From contig NZ_JAPEPO010000001.1 in assembly GCF_026340095.1 (NCBI RefSeq), forward strand, positions 1,054,001 to 1,118,000: DNA of 64,000 bases, in the 5' to 3' direction. Of the stretch, positions 50,953 through 59,929 are shown one piece after another. The first letter of the stretch is position 1, and every line of letters begins with the position of its first letter. The notes under the pieces are model-generated. The model was not told where the DNA came from. It made no database searches and worked only from the letters and a program-made list of their open reading frames with translations. Source of the DNA: Streptomyces sp. NBC_01446. Lineage in GTDB: Bacteria > Actinomycetota > Actinomycetes > Streptomycetales > Streptomycetaceae. The translations under genes and the position numbers were made by a program.

Positions 50953-53900
50953 ATGAGTTCTACGAGTTCCGCCACACCCGTACCGTCCGGGAGACATGGT
51001 CCTCCCGCGCCCACCGCGCGAAAGCCGCGCAACCCGCCCACCGCGCGAAGCCCACGCAGCCGGCGAAGCCCTCACAGGTGCTCGCCCTGGACCGTCCTCC
51101 TCGCGCTCGTCGCCCTCGTCGTCGGCCTCGGTCTGGCGGCTCCGCCGCGCGCCGAGGCCGCCGCCTCGTACCGGGTGCTCGTCTTCTCCAAGGTCACGAA
51201 CTTCGCCCACGACTCGATCCCGGCGGGCATCGACGCGATCAAGAAGCTCGGCAGTGAGAACGGCTTCGAGGTCGAGGCGACCGACGACGCCGCCGCGTTC
51301 ACCGACGAGAACCTCGCCCGCTTCAAGGCGATCGTCTTCAACAACACCAACTCGACGCCGGAGTCGGGCGATCTGCTCGACGCCGCCCAGCGTGCGGCCC
51401 TGCAGAAGTACGTCCGCGGGGGCGGCGGCTGGGTCGGGCTGCATGCCGCGTCGGCCAGCGAGCGGGACTGGGGCTGGTACGAGGGGCTCGTCGGAGCCAT
51501 CTTCGACCAGCATCCCGCTGTACAGACGGGCCGGATCAAGGTTCTCGACCATGCGCACCCGTCCACGAAGGGGCTTCCGGAGCTCTGGGAGCGTACGGAG
51601 GAGTGGTACAACTGGCGCACCAACCCCACCGGGAAGGTGCACACGCTCGCGCAGGTCAAGGTGCGTGACGGGGTCACCGGCCTCGACGAGGGCGTCGATC
51701 ACCCGTGGTCGTGGTGCCAGAACTACGACGGCGGCCGCTCCTGGTTCACCGCGGGCGGGCACGCCAAGTCGGCGTTCGAGGAAGCTGGTTTCCTCCAGCA
51801 CATCCTCGGCGGCATCCAGTGGGCGGCCGGCGACAAGCCGGGTGACTGCTCGGCGACCAGGACCGGCAGCTTCCAGCGCACCCCGCTCGCGACGGCCGAT
51901 CTCGCCGACCCCTTCGAGCTGGCTGTCGCGCCGGACCGGCGCGTGTTCTTCATCCAGCGGACCGGCAAGCTGAAGATCATCGACCAGGAGACGTTGAAGG
52001 TCACCACGGCGCTCGACCTCGACTACACACCCGAGATGACGAGTCAGTCGGACGGTCTGCTGGGGCTCGCGCTCGATCCGAACTTCGGGGACAACCACTG
52101 GATCTATCTGCTGAACTCCGACAAGACCGAGAAACGGATCAACCTCTCGCGGTTCACCGAGTCGGGTGGCAAGGTCGACCCGGCGTCGGAGAAGCGCCTG
52201 CTGACCCTGCCGACCTGGCGGGGCGAGGGACGCGCCAACTCCCATATGGCGGGCTCCATCGCCTTCGACAACAAGGGCGACCTCTACATCGCGACGGGCG
52301 ACAACACGGACCCGTTCGCGTCGGACGGGTTCAACCCGATCGACGAGCGCGAGGGCCGGCGCGCCTGGGACGCGCAGGGCACCGCGGGCAATACGAACGA
52401 CCTGCGCGGCAAGATCCTGCGGATCACCCCGAAGGCCGACGGGACGTACGGCGTCCCCGAGGGGAACCTGTTCGCGCCCGGCACCGACAAGACCCGCCCG
52501 GAGATCTACGCGATGGGCATGCGCAACCCGTTCCGGATCACGACCGATCCGGTCAGCGGCGCCCTGCTGGTGGGTGATTACGGTCCCGACGCGCGCAACG
52601 CGGTGGCAGACCGCGGACCCGAGGGCACCGTCGAGTTCAACCGCATCACCAAAGCGGGGAACTACGGCTGGCCGTACTGCATCGGCGACAACACCCCCTT
52701 CAACGACTACGACTTCGAGTCGAAGACGTCCGGGGCGAAGTTCGACTGCGGTCACCTCGTGAACGACTCGCCGAACAACACCGGCCTGCGCGATCTGCCG
52801 CCCGCGCACGCGGCGTCGGTCTGGTACGCGTACTCCGCCTCGGAGCAGTTCCCGGAGCTCGGCACCGGCGGCGGTGGCCCGATGAGCGGTCCCGTGTACG
52901 CCTACGATCCCGCGAACCCGAACAAGACCAAGTTCCCGGAGTACTTCGACGGGAAGTGGTTCAACTACGAGCTGACCAGGCAGTGGTTCAAGACCTTCTC
53001 GATCCAGGAGAAGGACCAGACGTTCACGGATCCGCGGTTCACACCCGCCAAGTCCGGCGATCTGCAGTCCATCAACTCCGTGTTCGGCGACATGAAGTGG
53101 AACCAGCCGTTCGACGCGGACTTCGGTCCCGACGGATCCATGTACGTCATCGACTTCGGGCTCGGCAGCGGCACGGGCCGCGGCGGCAGCAACGAGGGCG
53201 CCGGCATCTACCGGATCGACTACGTCGCCGACAGCCGCCTTCCCGACGCCCGGGCAGCCGCTGCGCCGGACAGCGGCTCGGCACCGCTCGCCGTCACGTT
53301 CTCCAGCGCGGGCTCGGGCCTGCCCGACGGCAAACCGGTCACGTACGCCTGGGACTTCGACGGGGACGGCACCACCGATTCGACCGACGCGAACCCGAAG
53401 CACACGTACACGAAGACCGGCGTGTTCACGGCACGGCTGACGGTGACCGGGCCGACCGGGCTCACCGGTCGCGCCGTGCAGGACATCACCGTGGGGAACA
53501 CACGGCCCAAGGTGACGATCCAACAGCCACCGAACGGCGGGACGTTCAGCTTCGGCGACACGATCCCCTTCAAGATCAAGGTGACGGACCCGGAGGACGG
53601 ACGTCCGATCGACTGCTCGCGCGTCGTCGTCCAGTCCCAGCTCGGCCACGACTCCCACCTGCATCCCCTGGACAACTACACGGGGTGCGCCGGGGAGATC
53701 GTGACGGACGCCGGGGACAGCCACGGGCCCGGCCAGAACCTGTACTACGGCATCAGCGCCCAGTACGAGGACAAGGGCGGGGCGGGCGGCGTGCCCGCGC
53801 TGACCGGGTCGGCGTCACTCTCGCTGCGCACCTCGTTCCGTGAGGCCGAGCACTACACGAAGACCGGTGGCGCGCACGACGGCGTCGTGGTCGCGAGCCG

Positions 53901-54522
53901 CGCGGACGCCTCGGGCGGCAAGAGGCTCACCGAGATCGAGGACGGGGACTGGGTGTCCTTCGACCCCGTGCACCTCAAGGGCGTCGACTCGGTGACCGTG
54001 GGCGCCGCGTCCGGCGGGATCGGCGGCGACGTCGAGTTCCGCGTGGGCTCCCCCACCGGCAAGCTGCTCGGCAAGGTGTCGGTCCCGAACACGGGAGGCT
54101 GGGGCAACGTGGTGTCCCCCACCACCCAACTGGCCGACTACGACGGCACGTTCCCGCTGTACGCCGTCTTCACCAACCCGCAGTGGAGCGCCGACAAGCC
54201 CGACCTGTTCGCGGTCGACTGGCTGCACTTCAACGGTCCCGGAGTGGAGAAGCACGCGGGCGCCAAGGTGACGGTGACCGCGACACCCGAGAGCGGCGCG
54301 CCGCCGCTCACCGTCGCGCTCAAGGGCACGGTGAAGCTCCCGGAGGGCCGCACTCCGGCCTCGTACCACTGGGACTTCGGGGACAACGGCAAGCCGAGCG
54401 GTACGGACGGCGCCGACGCCCAGCACGCGTACGCGCGCGCGGGTGCGTACACGGCGCATCTGACCGTCACCGACGACAAGGGCGACACGACCACCGGCTC
54501 GGTCCGGATCACGGTGAAGTGA
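50953..54522 (+). CDS. Secreted ThuA / sugar dehydrogenase / PKD / CBM protein
   Basis: The 1189-residue protein has a long basic N-terminus and a signal peptide (VLLALVALVVGLGLAAPPRAEA, about 49-70). Domains in order are ThuA-like (72-300; SYRVLVFSKVTNFAHDSI, GGGGWVGLHAAS, WSWCQNYDGGRSWFTAGGH), a PQQ/GSDH-type beta-propeller (about 305-755; GLLGLALDPNFGDN, DNTDPFASDGFNP, GMRNPFRI), a PKD repeat (YAWDFDGDGTTDSTD), an Ig-like segment, a CBM6-type lectin domain (FREAEHYTKTGG, DGDWVSFDPV) and a final PKD (YHWDFGDNGKPS). It probably oxidises or binds sugars outside the cell. It leads an operon with the TIM-barrel gene 11 bases on, under a LacI-type operator. Confidence 0.9.
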   Translation: MSSTSSATPVPSGRHGPPAPTARKPRNPPTARSPRSRRSPHRCSPWTVLLALVALVVGLGLAAPPRAEAAASYRVLVFSKVTNFAHDSIPAGIDAIKKLGSENGFEVEATDDAAAFTDENLARFKAIVFNNTNSTPESGDLLDAAQRAALQKYVRGGGGWVGLHAASASERDWGWYEGLVGAIFDQHPAVQTGRIKVLDHAHPSTKGLPELWERTEEWYNWRTNPTGKVHTLAQVKVRDGVTGLDEGVDHPWSWCQNYDGGRSWFTAGGHAKSAFEEAGFLQHILGGIQWAAGDKPGDCSATRTGSFQRTPLATADLADPFELAVAPDRRVFFIQRTGKLKIIDQETLKVTTALDLDYTPEMTSQSDGLLGLALDPNFGDNHWIYLLNSDKTEKRINLSRFTESGGKVDPASEKRLLTLPTWRGEGRANSHMAGSIAFDNKGDLYIATGDNTDPFASDGFNPIDEREGRRAWDAQGTAGNTNDLRGKILRITPKADGTYGVPEGNLFAPGTDKTRPEIYAMGMRNPFRITTDPVSGALLVGDYGPDARNAVADRGPEGTVEFNRITKAGNYGWPYCIGDNTPFNDYDFESKTSGAKFDCGHLVNDSPNNTGLRDLPPAHAASVWYAYSASEQFPELGTGGGGPMSGPVYAYDPANPNKTKFPEYFDGKWFNYELTRQWFKTFSIQEKDQTFTDPRFTPAKSGDLQSINSVFGDMKWNQPFDADFGPDGSMYVIDFGLGSGTGRGGSNEGAGIYRIDYVADSRLPDARAAAAPDSGSAPLAVTFSSAGSGLPDGKPVTYAWDFDGDGTTDSTDANPKHTYTKTGVFTARLTVTGPTGLTGRAVQDITVGNTRPKVTIQQPPNGGTFSFGDTIPFKIKVTDPEDGRPIDCSRVVVQSQLGHDSHLHPLDNYTGCAGEIVTDAGDSHGPGQNLYYGISAQYEDKGGAGGVPALTGSASLSLRTSFREAEHYTKTGGAHDGVVVASRADASGGKRLTEIEDGDWVSFDPVHLKGVDSVTVGAASGGIGGDVEFRVGSPTGKLLGKVSVPNTGGWGNVVSPTTQLADYDGTFPLYAVFTNPQWSADKPDLFAVDWLHFNGPGVEKHAGAKVTVTATPESGAPPLTVALKGTVKLPEGRTPASYHWDFGDNGKPSGTDGADAQHAYARAGAYTAHLTVTDDKGDTTTGSVRITVK

Positions 54523-54533
54523 GGAGTGTGGGC

Positions 54534-55379
54534 ATGAAGAGCAGCAGAAGGGCCTTTCTCGGTACGTCGCTCGGGCTCGCGGCAGCGGTCGGTACGACGC
54601 TGCCCGCGTCGGCCGGGCAGCGGCGGCGCATACCGCGCGGCGGCATCGGCATGCACCTCTACACGATGCGTGACGTCCTCGCGAAGGACTTCGCAGGCAC
54701 CGTGGCGCAGCTCGCGGAGATCGGGTACGCGACGGTCGGCGTGAGCGGGCGGCACGGGTACGGGGCGGCCGACATCCGGCGGATGCTCGACACCGTCGGC
54801 CTGCGCGCGGTCCTGGAGCATGTCGCCTATCAGACGCTGACCGGCAGCGGACTGCCGCAGGCACTGGAGGATCTGCATACCCTGGGCGCGAAGTGGCCGG
54901 TGGTGCCCAGCCTGCCGGGCTCGATGCACAGCCGGGCCGGATACCGGGAAGCGGCAAATCAGTTCAACCGGATCGGTGCCGCGTCACGCGAGGCGGGACT
55001 CGGGCCCGTCCTGTTCCACAACCACGACGGCGACCACGACGTGATGGACGGGGAGAACCTGTACGACATCCTCGTGCGCGAGACCGATCCGCATCTGGTC
55101 GCCTTCGAGCTCGACGTGTACTGGGCGTCGAAGGGCGGCGCGGACCCCGCCGCGTACTTCGTGCGGCACCCGCGCCGCTTCCCCGCCCTGCACGTGAAGG
55201 ACATGGCACCCGACGGCGGGTTCGCCGACGTGGGGTCGGGGACGCTCGACTTCGCCGCCATGTTCGACGACGCCCAGGCCGGCGGAGTCAAGCAGTGGCT
55301 GGTGGAGCACGACATCCCGAAGGACCCATTCGCGACGGCCCGCAACAGCTACGAGTATCTGGCGGCGCTGCGGTACTGA
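54534..55379 (+). CDS. Exported TIM-barrel sugar isomerase/epimerase-like protein
   Basis: The 281-residue protein has a twin-arginine signal (SSRRAFLGTSLGLAAAVG), so it should be exported folded. The xylose-isomerase-like barrel shows GIGMHLYTMRDVL, metal-site candidates in VLEHVAYQ, LFHNHDGDHD, FELDVYW and LHVKDMAP, and VEHDIPKDPF near the end. It may act on the product of the adjacent secreted dehydrogenase. A strong terminator follows. Confidence 0.85.
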   Translation: MKSSRRAFLGTSLGLAAAVGTTLPASAGQRRRIPRGGIGMHLYTMRDVLAKDFAGTVAQLAEIGYATVGVSGRHGYGAADIRRMLDTVGLRAVLEHVAYQTLTGSGLPQALEDLHTLGAKWPVVPSLPGSMHSRAGYREAANQFNRIGAASREAGLGPVLFHNHDGDHDVMDGENLYDILVRETDPHLVAFELDVYWASKGGADPAAYFVRHPRRFPALHVKDMAPDGGFADVGSGTLDFAAMFDDAQAGGVKQWLVEHDIPKDPFATARNSYEYLAALRY

Positions 55380-55408
55380 GAAGGCCCGTGCAGGAGACCG
55401 GAAAAGGG

Positions 55409-55456
55409 ACCCCGCGTCCCGAGACGCTTGCGGAACAGCGTCTCGGGGCGCGGGGT
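55409..55456 (+). terminator. Long GC-rich terminator hairpin
   Basis: ACCCCGCG and CCGAGACGC pair with GCGTCTCGG and CGCGGGGT across a loop of about ten bases, 30 bases after the TIM-barrel stop. It ends where similarity to the left end of the IS607 element starts. Confidence 0.85.
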
Positions 55457-55950
55457 TGCCAGCTGTTGGTTGTGAAGGTTGATGAGTGGGCGTAAACGCG
55501 TGGGAGTGGGTGGCGTCAGCAGCATGTGAACGGCAGCGGCTTCACGCCGAAAAGTGAGGTCCGATTCTGGTGCGGCTGGACCCGTCAGACCACACCTTCA
55601 CCACCAAGTTCCGCATCCCGCGCCGCATGCGGGACGCTACGGAACTGCCGCCGCTCCCGGGCGGGTTGATCGCAGTGCAGACCTCGGCCGTCTCGATGAT
55701 CGGGCCGGACTCGTCGGCGTGGATCTCGTGCGGGCAGACGTTCCCGGGGTGTCGACCGCGATCAGGCGTTGCGCGGGCTCACGGAGGGCGTCGCGCCTGC
55801 CCGTGCTGCCGGCCGGACACGGGGCTCGGCGTCCTCTATCAGGGTCCGGTCCGGGCCGGTCACGGGGCCCACGGAGTATGGACGTGCGATGCGCCGGGTG
55901 TCATCATCACGCTGCTGTCGGGCGTGGGCCCGGCACGCAGGGGAGTGACC

Positions 55951-56265
55951 GTGACGCTGTACTTCGCTGTGCCTCTTGTGCTGTTGGCGTTGCTCTACGC
56001 TGCCTCCGGCGTTGCGGCGGTTACTCGCGGCTGGGTGCCCCCCATGAACCGGCGCCATGTTCATGCCCCGCGGATCTACGGCTGGGGGCAGCTGATGGTG
56101 GCCTTCGCGCTGTGCTGGCAGACGGCCTTTGGGTTGTTGATCAGCGATTCGGGGATTCGGCCGTCGGCGCCGCTGATCGGCAGCGCGATTCTGGTGGGCG
56201 GCTTCATCGTCATGATGGTGGGGCAGCGCGCCGGTGGTAAGCGCGAGCGCGGCGGTACGCCGTAA
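55951..56265 (+). CDS. Small membrane protein, three spans
   Basis: From GTG 55951 (GGGGA upstream) the 104-residue protein has three hydrophobic stretches: LYFAVPLVLLALLYAASGVA, GWGQLMVAFALCWQTAFGLL and APLIGSAILVGGFIVMMVG, with a basic tail. The open frame extends upstream to 55570, but composition there is unlike a membrane protein and is probably not translated with it. Family not recognised. It sits inside the degenerate IS607 element. Confidence 0.6.
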   Translation: MTLYFAVPLVLLALLYAASGVAAVTRGWVPPMNRRHVHAPRIYGWGQLMVAFALCWQTAFGLLISDSGIRPSAPLIGSAILVGGFIVMMVGQRAGGKRERGGTP

Positions 56266-56454
56266 ATCTTGTCCGAACGGTCTCGTTCTGAGCCGGGTGG
56301 CATGGGCTGCTGCTGTGGCGGGGCCGTTGAAGGTGCGGCCGCACATGTCATAGCGCGGCTTGACCCCTGTCATGGGAGAGCCCTTCCAGCGGTGCCCCAT
56401 GGCCCCTAGGCTCGCCGTCGGATCACGGGGCACAGATGTCAACTAGGGGCACAG

Positions 56455-56625
56455 ATGGGCTTCTTAATAGGGATCCTGCTGATCATCGTGGGAGCACCGC
56501 TGGTCGGTGTCATCGGCTCCTGGATCGAGGACGCCGGACATGTAACGGTAGGCAAGACGATCTCGGTCGGTGGGTACCTGGTGGTGCTCGGCGTCGCGGC
56601 ATGGCTGATCGTCAGCTCTTTCTGA
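56455..56625 (+). CDS. Very small membrane protein (56 aa)
   Basis: ATG 56455 starts a 56-residue protein with two membrane spans: GFLIGILLIIVGAPLVGVIG and ISVGGYLVVLGVAAWLIV, separated by SWIEDAGHVTVGKT. The direct repeat GGGGCACAGATG occurs at its start and 22 bases upstream. Composition is that of a real hydrophobic peptide. It is in the interior of the degenerate IS607 element, just before the tnpB remnant. Confidence 0.6.
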   Translation: MGFLIGILLIIVGAPLVGVIGSWIEDAGHVTVGKTISVGGYLVVLGVAAWLIVSSF

Positions 56626-56639
56626 CGCCCGTAACGCCG

Positions 56640-57104
56640 CGCCGCCGCCGGCGGTGTGCGGTTCGTCGCCAGGAGGCGCTTGCGCCTCATCGACGACATC
56701 GCGGGGGGGGTGGCGTCGCCGGGGACCCGGTGTCTACCTCCATGTGGGGCGATGGGCACTGGCGCAAGCCCCTCCCTTGCCCGAAGCACACTATGGCTTG
56801 CCTTGGCGCCGCTTCGGTGGCGATCGGCAGGCGCGCCCTCGGCCGCTCGATCCGGCGACGGGCGACACCGCCCCACTACGACCAGAGCGATCGTCGTGGG
56901 CATCGGACCGTCCAGGCCATCACCGTGTCCCAGGGCGTGAGGAACCCCCGCCATCCCGTCACGGAGCGTGCACACGATGCGCCTCGCCGGGCAAGGGCAA
57001 CGAGACGAGAACACGGGAGACCGGCACATCCAACACCGTTCCGGATGCGCGCAGTTGCAGGACATTGGTTCAAGACTCACTCCTGCACACTGCTTAGGAA
57101 CGGT
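56640..57104 (+). pseudogene. 3-prime remnant of a tnpB gene and IS607 right end
   Basis: The segment aligns along its length with 58960-59426 of the adjacent element. Highly matched parts include GATCCGGCGACGG, CCAGAGCGATCGTCGTGGGC and AACACCGTTC-GGATGCGCGC. Coding frame is lost but the downstream, probably RNA-encoding, part is better kept. It is the residue of a second IS607 copy. Confidence 0.8.
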
Positions 57105-57196
57105 CCCTGCCATGCGCGTAAGGGGTTCCCAACTGCTGCCTGCGAAAGGTTGTTGAGGGTGCGTAACTATGAGGGAGTTGTTGGCGTTATCAGCAT

Positions 57197-57777
57197 ATGA
57201 ATCTGACGGAGTGGGCATGGGTGCAGGGGGTGAACCCGCATACGGCGTATCGCTGGTTTCGTGAGGGCACTCTGCCGGTGCCCGCCCGCCGGGTGGGACC
57301 GCGCACGATTTTGGTGAACACCGACGCGAACTCCTCACCCTCCGTGACCGGTGGTGTGGGTCTGTATGCCCGGGTCTCCTCGCATGATCAGAAGGCCGAT
57401 CTGGAGTGTCAGACCGCTCGGGTCTCGGCGTGGGCGGTGAAGGCTGGTCACCGGGTGGTGCGGATCGAGTCCGAGATCGCCTCGGGTATGAACGGTGGCC
57501 GTGCGAAGGCGAAGCGGCTGCTGGCCGACCCGAAAGTGACCTGTGTGGTGGTCGAACACAAAGACCGTCTCGGCCGCATGAATGTCGAACTCGTCGAGGG
57601 CCGCTCTGTCCGCGACCGGCCGTCAACTCGTCGTTTTTTCAGGACGGCGAGGTCGAGGACGACCTGGTCCGCGACATGGTGGAGGTGCTGACCTCGTTCT
57701 GTGCCCGCCTGTACGGGCGTCGCTCGGCGAAGAACCGGGCCGCGAAGACCCTTCAAGCGGCGGCCGGCGTTGACTGA
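57197..57777 (+). pseudogene. tnpA: IS607 serine recombinase TnpA, two frameshifts
   Basis: The start MNLTEWAWVQGVNPHTAYRW is the MerR-like HTH of IS607 TnpA. The serine resolvase domain follows with catalytic S61 in LYARVSSHDQ and CVVVEHKDRLGRMNVELVE. The literal frame is then lost. Removing one G at 57598-57600 recovers AALSATGRQLVVF, and removing one T from the T6 at 57634-57639 recovers DGEVEDDLVRDMVEVL and LYGRRSAKNRA to 57777. As sequenced it is inactive. Both breaks are homopolymer length changes, so an assembly error is possible. Confidence 0.8.
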
Positions 57778-59419
57778 GCCGACGAAGACGCAGCGGCTGC
57801 GCACCATCGAGGACCCGTTCGTCGCGCTCGGCCCGTCCGGCGTCGCGATCCGTGACCGCCTCAAGCACCTCACCGACGTGGACGACAAGGTGTTGCGTCT
57901 GGTCGGCGCACACCTCGGACAGCTCGCGTCCCTCGATCTCAAGGCCCGCTGCGCTGACGGCCTGGACCACAACGCGGATGCGTGGGCGGCCCGTAAGCAG
58001 GCCCTGACCGGCCAGTCGTCCTCGCGCTGGGCGGGGAGTATCACGAGGGCCACGCACGATCAGTGGGCGCTGTCGCGGCGCTGTCAGCTCGCGCACATCC
58101 AGTCCCTTGAGGCCGGTGTGCGCACCCTTGTGCATCGCCTGTCCCAGCCGATCGGTGTCAAGGGCACCAAGCGGGCGCCGGGCGGATACGGCTCCCGGGG
58201 CGAGTGGTTTCACAAGTCGCGCCGTCTGGCGACGCTGGAGCACCGCCTCGATGAGGCGCGCGCCGAGTATCAGGCAGGTGTCGTGCAGGTGGTGCGCGGC
58301 GGCCGACGCCTGCTGGGCAACCGTCACCATCTCGAAGCCGCCCAACTCACCGAGAGGCAATGGCGGCAGCGGTGGGAGGCCCAGCGCTGGTTTATTGCCG
58401 CTGACGGCGAGTCCGGCAAACGCTTCGGGAATGAGACGATCCGCGTCACCCCCGATGGTGAGGTCTCCGTCAAGCTGCCCGCCCCGCTCGCCCATCTCGC
58501 CAACAGCAAGAACAGCCGGTACGTGCTCTCCTGCGAGGTGCGGTTCCAGCACCGGGGCGCCGAGTGGCGCGACCGTATCGAAGGTAACCGGGCTGTCGCG
58601 TACCGCATCCACCTCGATGACCAGTGCGGGCGCTGGTACCTCACCGCCGCGTGGACGAAGCCCGTGGTGAAGACGGTCCCGTTGGATGCAGCCCGGGCTC
58701 AGGGCATGGTCGGCGTGGATACGAACGCCGACCACTTCGCCGCCTACCACCTCGACGCGCACGGCAACCCGGTCGGCGACCCGCGGCGCTTCTTCTACGA
58801 CCTCACCGGAACCGCGGACCATCGCGACGCACAGATCCGGCACGCCATCAGCCAACTCCTGCACTGGACCAAGCGATGCGGCGTCCAGGCCATCGGCATC
58901 GAGAACCTCGACTTCACCACCGAGAAAACCCGCGAGAAGCACGGCCGCAAGAAGAAGTTCCGGCAGCTCATCTCCGGCATGCCCACCGGCAATCTCAAGG
59001 CCCGCCTGGTATCCATGGCCGCCGACAGTGGCCTGTCGGTCGTCGCCGTCGACCCGGCATACACGTCGATGTGGGGCGATGAGCACTGGCGCAAACCTCT
59101 GACCAGCGCCACCCGCAAGATGTCCCGACACGACGCCGCGAGCGTCGCGATCGGGCGACGCGCCCTCGGGCACCCGATCCGGCGACGGACGGCACCGCCC
59201 CACGACGACCAGAGCGATCGTCGTGGGCATCGGACCGCCCAGGCCGGACCAGGCGCACGCGGGCGTGAGGGAACCCGCCCACCCGTCACGGACCGTGCAC
59301 ACGATGCACGTCACCGGACCGGCATACAGCGAACGCGGGAACCCAGCGCATCCAACACCGTTCGGGATGCGCGCAGTTCCGGGAGCGAGCATCAGATGCC
59401 ACTCCCGCACACTGTTTAG
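57770..59419 (+). CDS. tnpB: IS607 TnpB, RNA-guided RuvC-type nuclease
   Basis: A TTG start overlaps the tnpA stop (TTGACTGA). The 549-residue protein has a helical REC-like N-terminal half and a split RuvC site: D317 in MVGVDTNADHF, E378 in AIGIENLDF and D455 in SRHDAASVAIG. The usual C-x2-C zinc finger between the last two acids is absent, its place taken by VDPAYTSMWGDEHW, as in a group of actinobacterial TnpBs. The last 95 residues are Arg/Pro/His-rich and probably just the translated RNA scaffold region. TnpB uses an RNA from the element end to cut the empty donor site and so keep the element. Confidence 0.85.
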   Translation: MTEPTKTQRLRTIEDPFVALGPSGVAIRDRLKHLTDVDDKVLRLVGAHLGQLASLDLKARCADGLDHNADAWAARKQALTGQSSSRWAGSITRATHDQWALSRRCQLAHIQSLEAGVRTLVHRLSQPIGVKGTKRAPGGYGSRGEWFHKSRRLATLEHRLDEARAEYQAGVVQVVRGGRRLLGNRHHLEAAQLTERQWRQRWEAQRWFIAADGESGKRFGNETIRVTPDGEVSVKLPAPLAHLANSKNSRYVLSCEVRFQHRGAEWRDRIEGNRAVAYRIHLDDQCGRWYLTAAWTKPVVKTVPLDAARAQGMVGVDTNADHFAAYHLDAHGNPVGDPRRFFYDLTGTADHRDAQIRHAISQLLHWTKRCGVQAIGIENLDFTTEKTREKHGRKKKFRQLISGMPTGNLKARLVSMAADSGLSVVAVDPAYTSMWGDEHWRKPLTSATRKMSRHDAASVAIGRRALGHPIRRRTAPPHDDQSDRRGHRTAQAGPGARGREGTRPPVTDRAHDARHRTGIQRTREPSASNTVRDARSSGSEHQMPLPHTV

Positions 59420-59426
59420 GAACGGT
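59160..59426 (+). ncRNA. Candidate omega RNA (TnpB guide scaffold)
   Basis: The 3-prime end of tnpB plus the right end is conserved with 56810-57104 although the protein frame there is dead, suggesting selection for RNA rather than protein until recently. It contains the hairpin arms ACGATCGCTCTGG-like (CCAGAGCGATCGTCGTGGG) and ends at AACGGT; the guide would be read from the bases just after 59426. RNA status is inferred from family knowledge; 5-prime limit is arbitrary. Confidence 0.35.
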
Positions 59427-59459
59427 ACGTGTAGGTCGGAGGCGTGCTGTGCGCGCTAG

Positions 59460-59929
59460 TGCCGCATCAGGCAACGTTCGCCCTGGTGAGGAACCAAGCC
59501 AACACAGCCACGCCAATGGGCAACGCAACAAGATAGCCGACGAGGATACCGACGCCCGGATCAGCCAGCGCAGGAAAGGCCCAGTTCACTGCTGCAGCCA
59601 CGAGCAGTCTCACCGCTGCCAGCGCAAGGAGAGCGGCAACAACAGCAAGCCGACGCGGCGGGCCCGCCCCGCGGTACAACTCAGCCGCAGGCCCGATCGC
59701 GATCAGGCCCGTCACGAGGAGGACGAAACCAGTGTCAGGCAGCCACCCGAACGGCCACCCCACCAGAGCGACCAACCCGCAGACAGCAAGACCGCCCAGT
59801 TCCTGTGCGACGGTGGACACCACCGGATGGTCCCACGAGGGGCCTCGGATCGAGCCGCTCCCACTGTCCTCTTCATTGGCCACGTCGTCAGATTAGCCAT
59901 CGGCAGGGCGAACGTTGCCTGATGCGGCA
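59460..59929. mobile_element. Non-autonomous 470-bp element with 26-bp inverted ends
   Basis: The ends 59460-59485 and 59904-59929 are perfect inverted repeats of 26 bases (TGCCGCATCAGGCAAC at the outer edge). Each is flanked by CTAG (59456-59459 and 59930-59933), the target duplication used by some IS5-group elements. No transposase is present; the only gene is a small membrane protein filling the space between the ends. It behaves like a MITE with cargo, presumably moved by a transposase in trans. Confidence 0.75.
59467..59883 (-). CDS. Membrane protein carried by the 470-bp element
   Basis: The 138-residue protein has an acidic Ser/Gly N-terminus (MANEEDSGSGSIRG) and four hydrophobic stretches: LGGLAVCGLVALVGWPFGWL, TGFVLLVTGLIAIGPAA, LAVVAALLALAAVRLLVAAA and GILVGYLVALPIGVAVLAWF. 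Its last codons (TRANVA) lie inside the left inverted repeat. No family recognised. Location entirely between the inverted ends marks it as cargo of the element. Confidence 0.65.
   Translation of the reverse strand: MANEEDSGSGSIRGPSWDHPVVSTVAQELGGLAVCGLVALVGWPFGWLPDTGFVLLVTGLIAIGPAAELYRGAGPPRRLAVVAALLALAAVRLLVAAAVNWAFPALADPGVGILVGYLVALPIGVAVLAWFLTRANVA

Larger units (their letters stand above)
55457..57104 (+). mobile_element. Degenerate IS607-type element with foreign interior
   Basis: The left edge (about 55457-55530, AAGGTTGATGAGTGGGCGTA) and right part (56640-57104, ending CTTAGGAACGGT) are diverged copies of the two ends of the adjacent element at 57121-59426. The recombinase gene and most of tnpB are gone. 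The interior holds two small membrane-protein genes instead. From 55530 to 55950 I see no supported gene, only a frame with a possible remnant (FTTKFRIPRRMRDATELPPL). Confidence 0.6.
57121..59426 (+). mobile_element. IS607-family element (tnpA-tnpB)
   Basis: The element has no terminal inverted repeats, as expected of IS607. Edges are inferred from where similarity to the degenerate neighbour stops: about 57121 on the left and AACGGT at 59421-59426 on the right. It carries a serine recombinase gene (broken by two one-base indels) and an RNA-guided TnpB nuclease gene. Confidence 0.75.
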
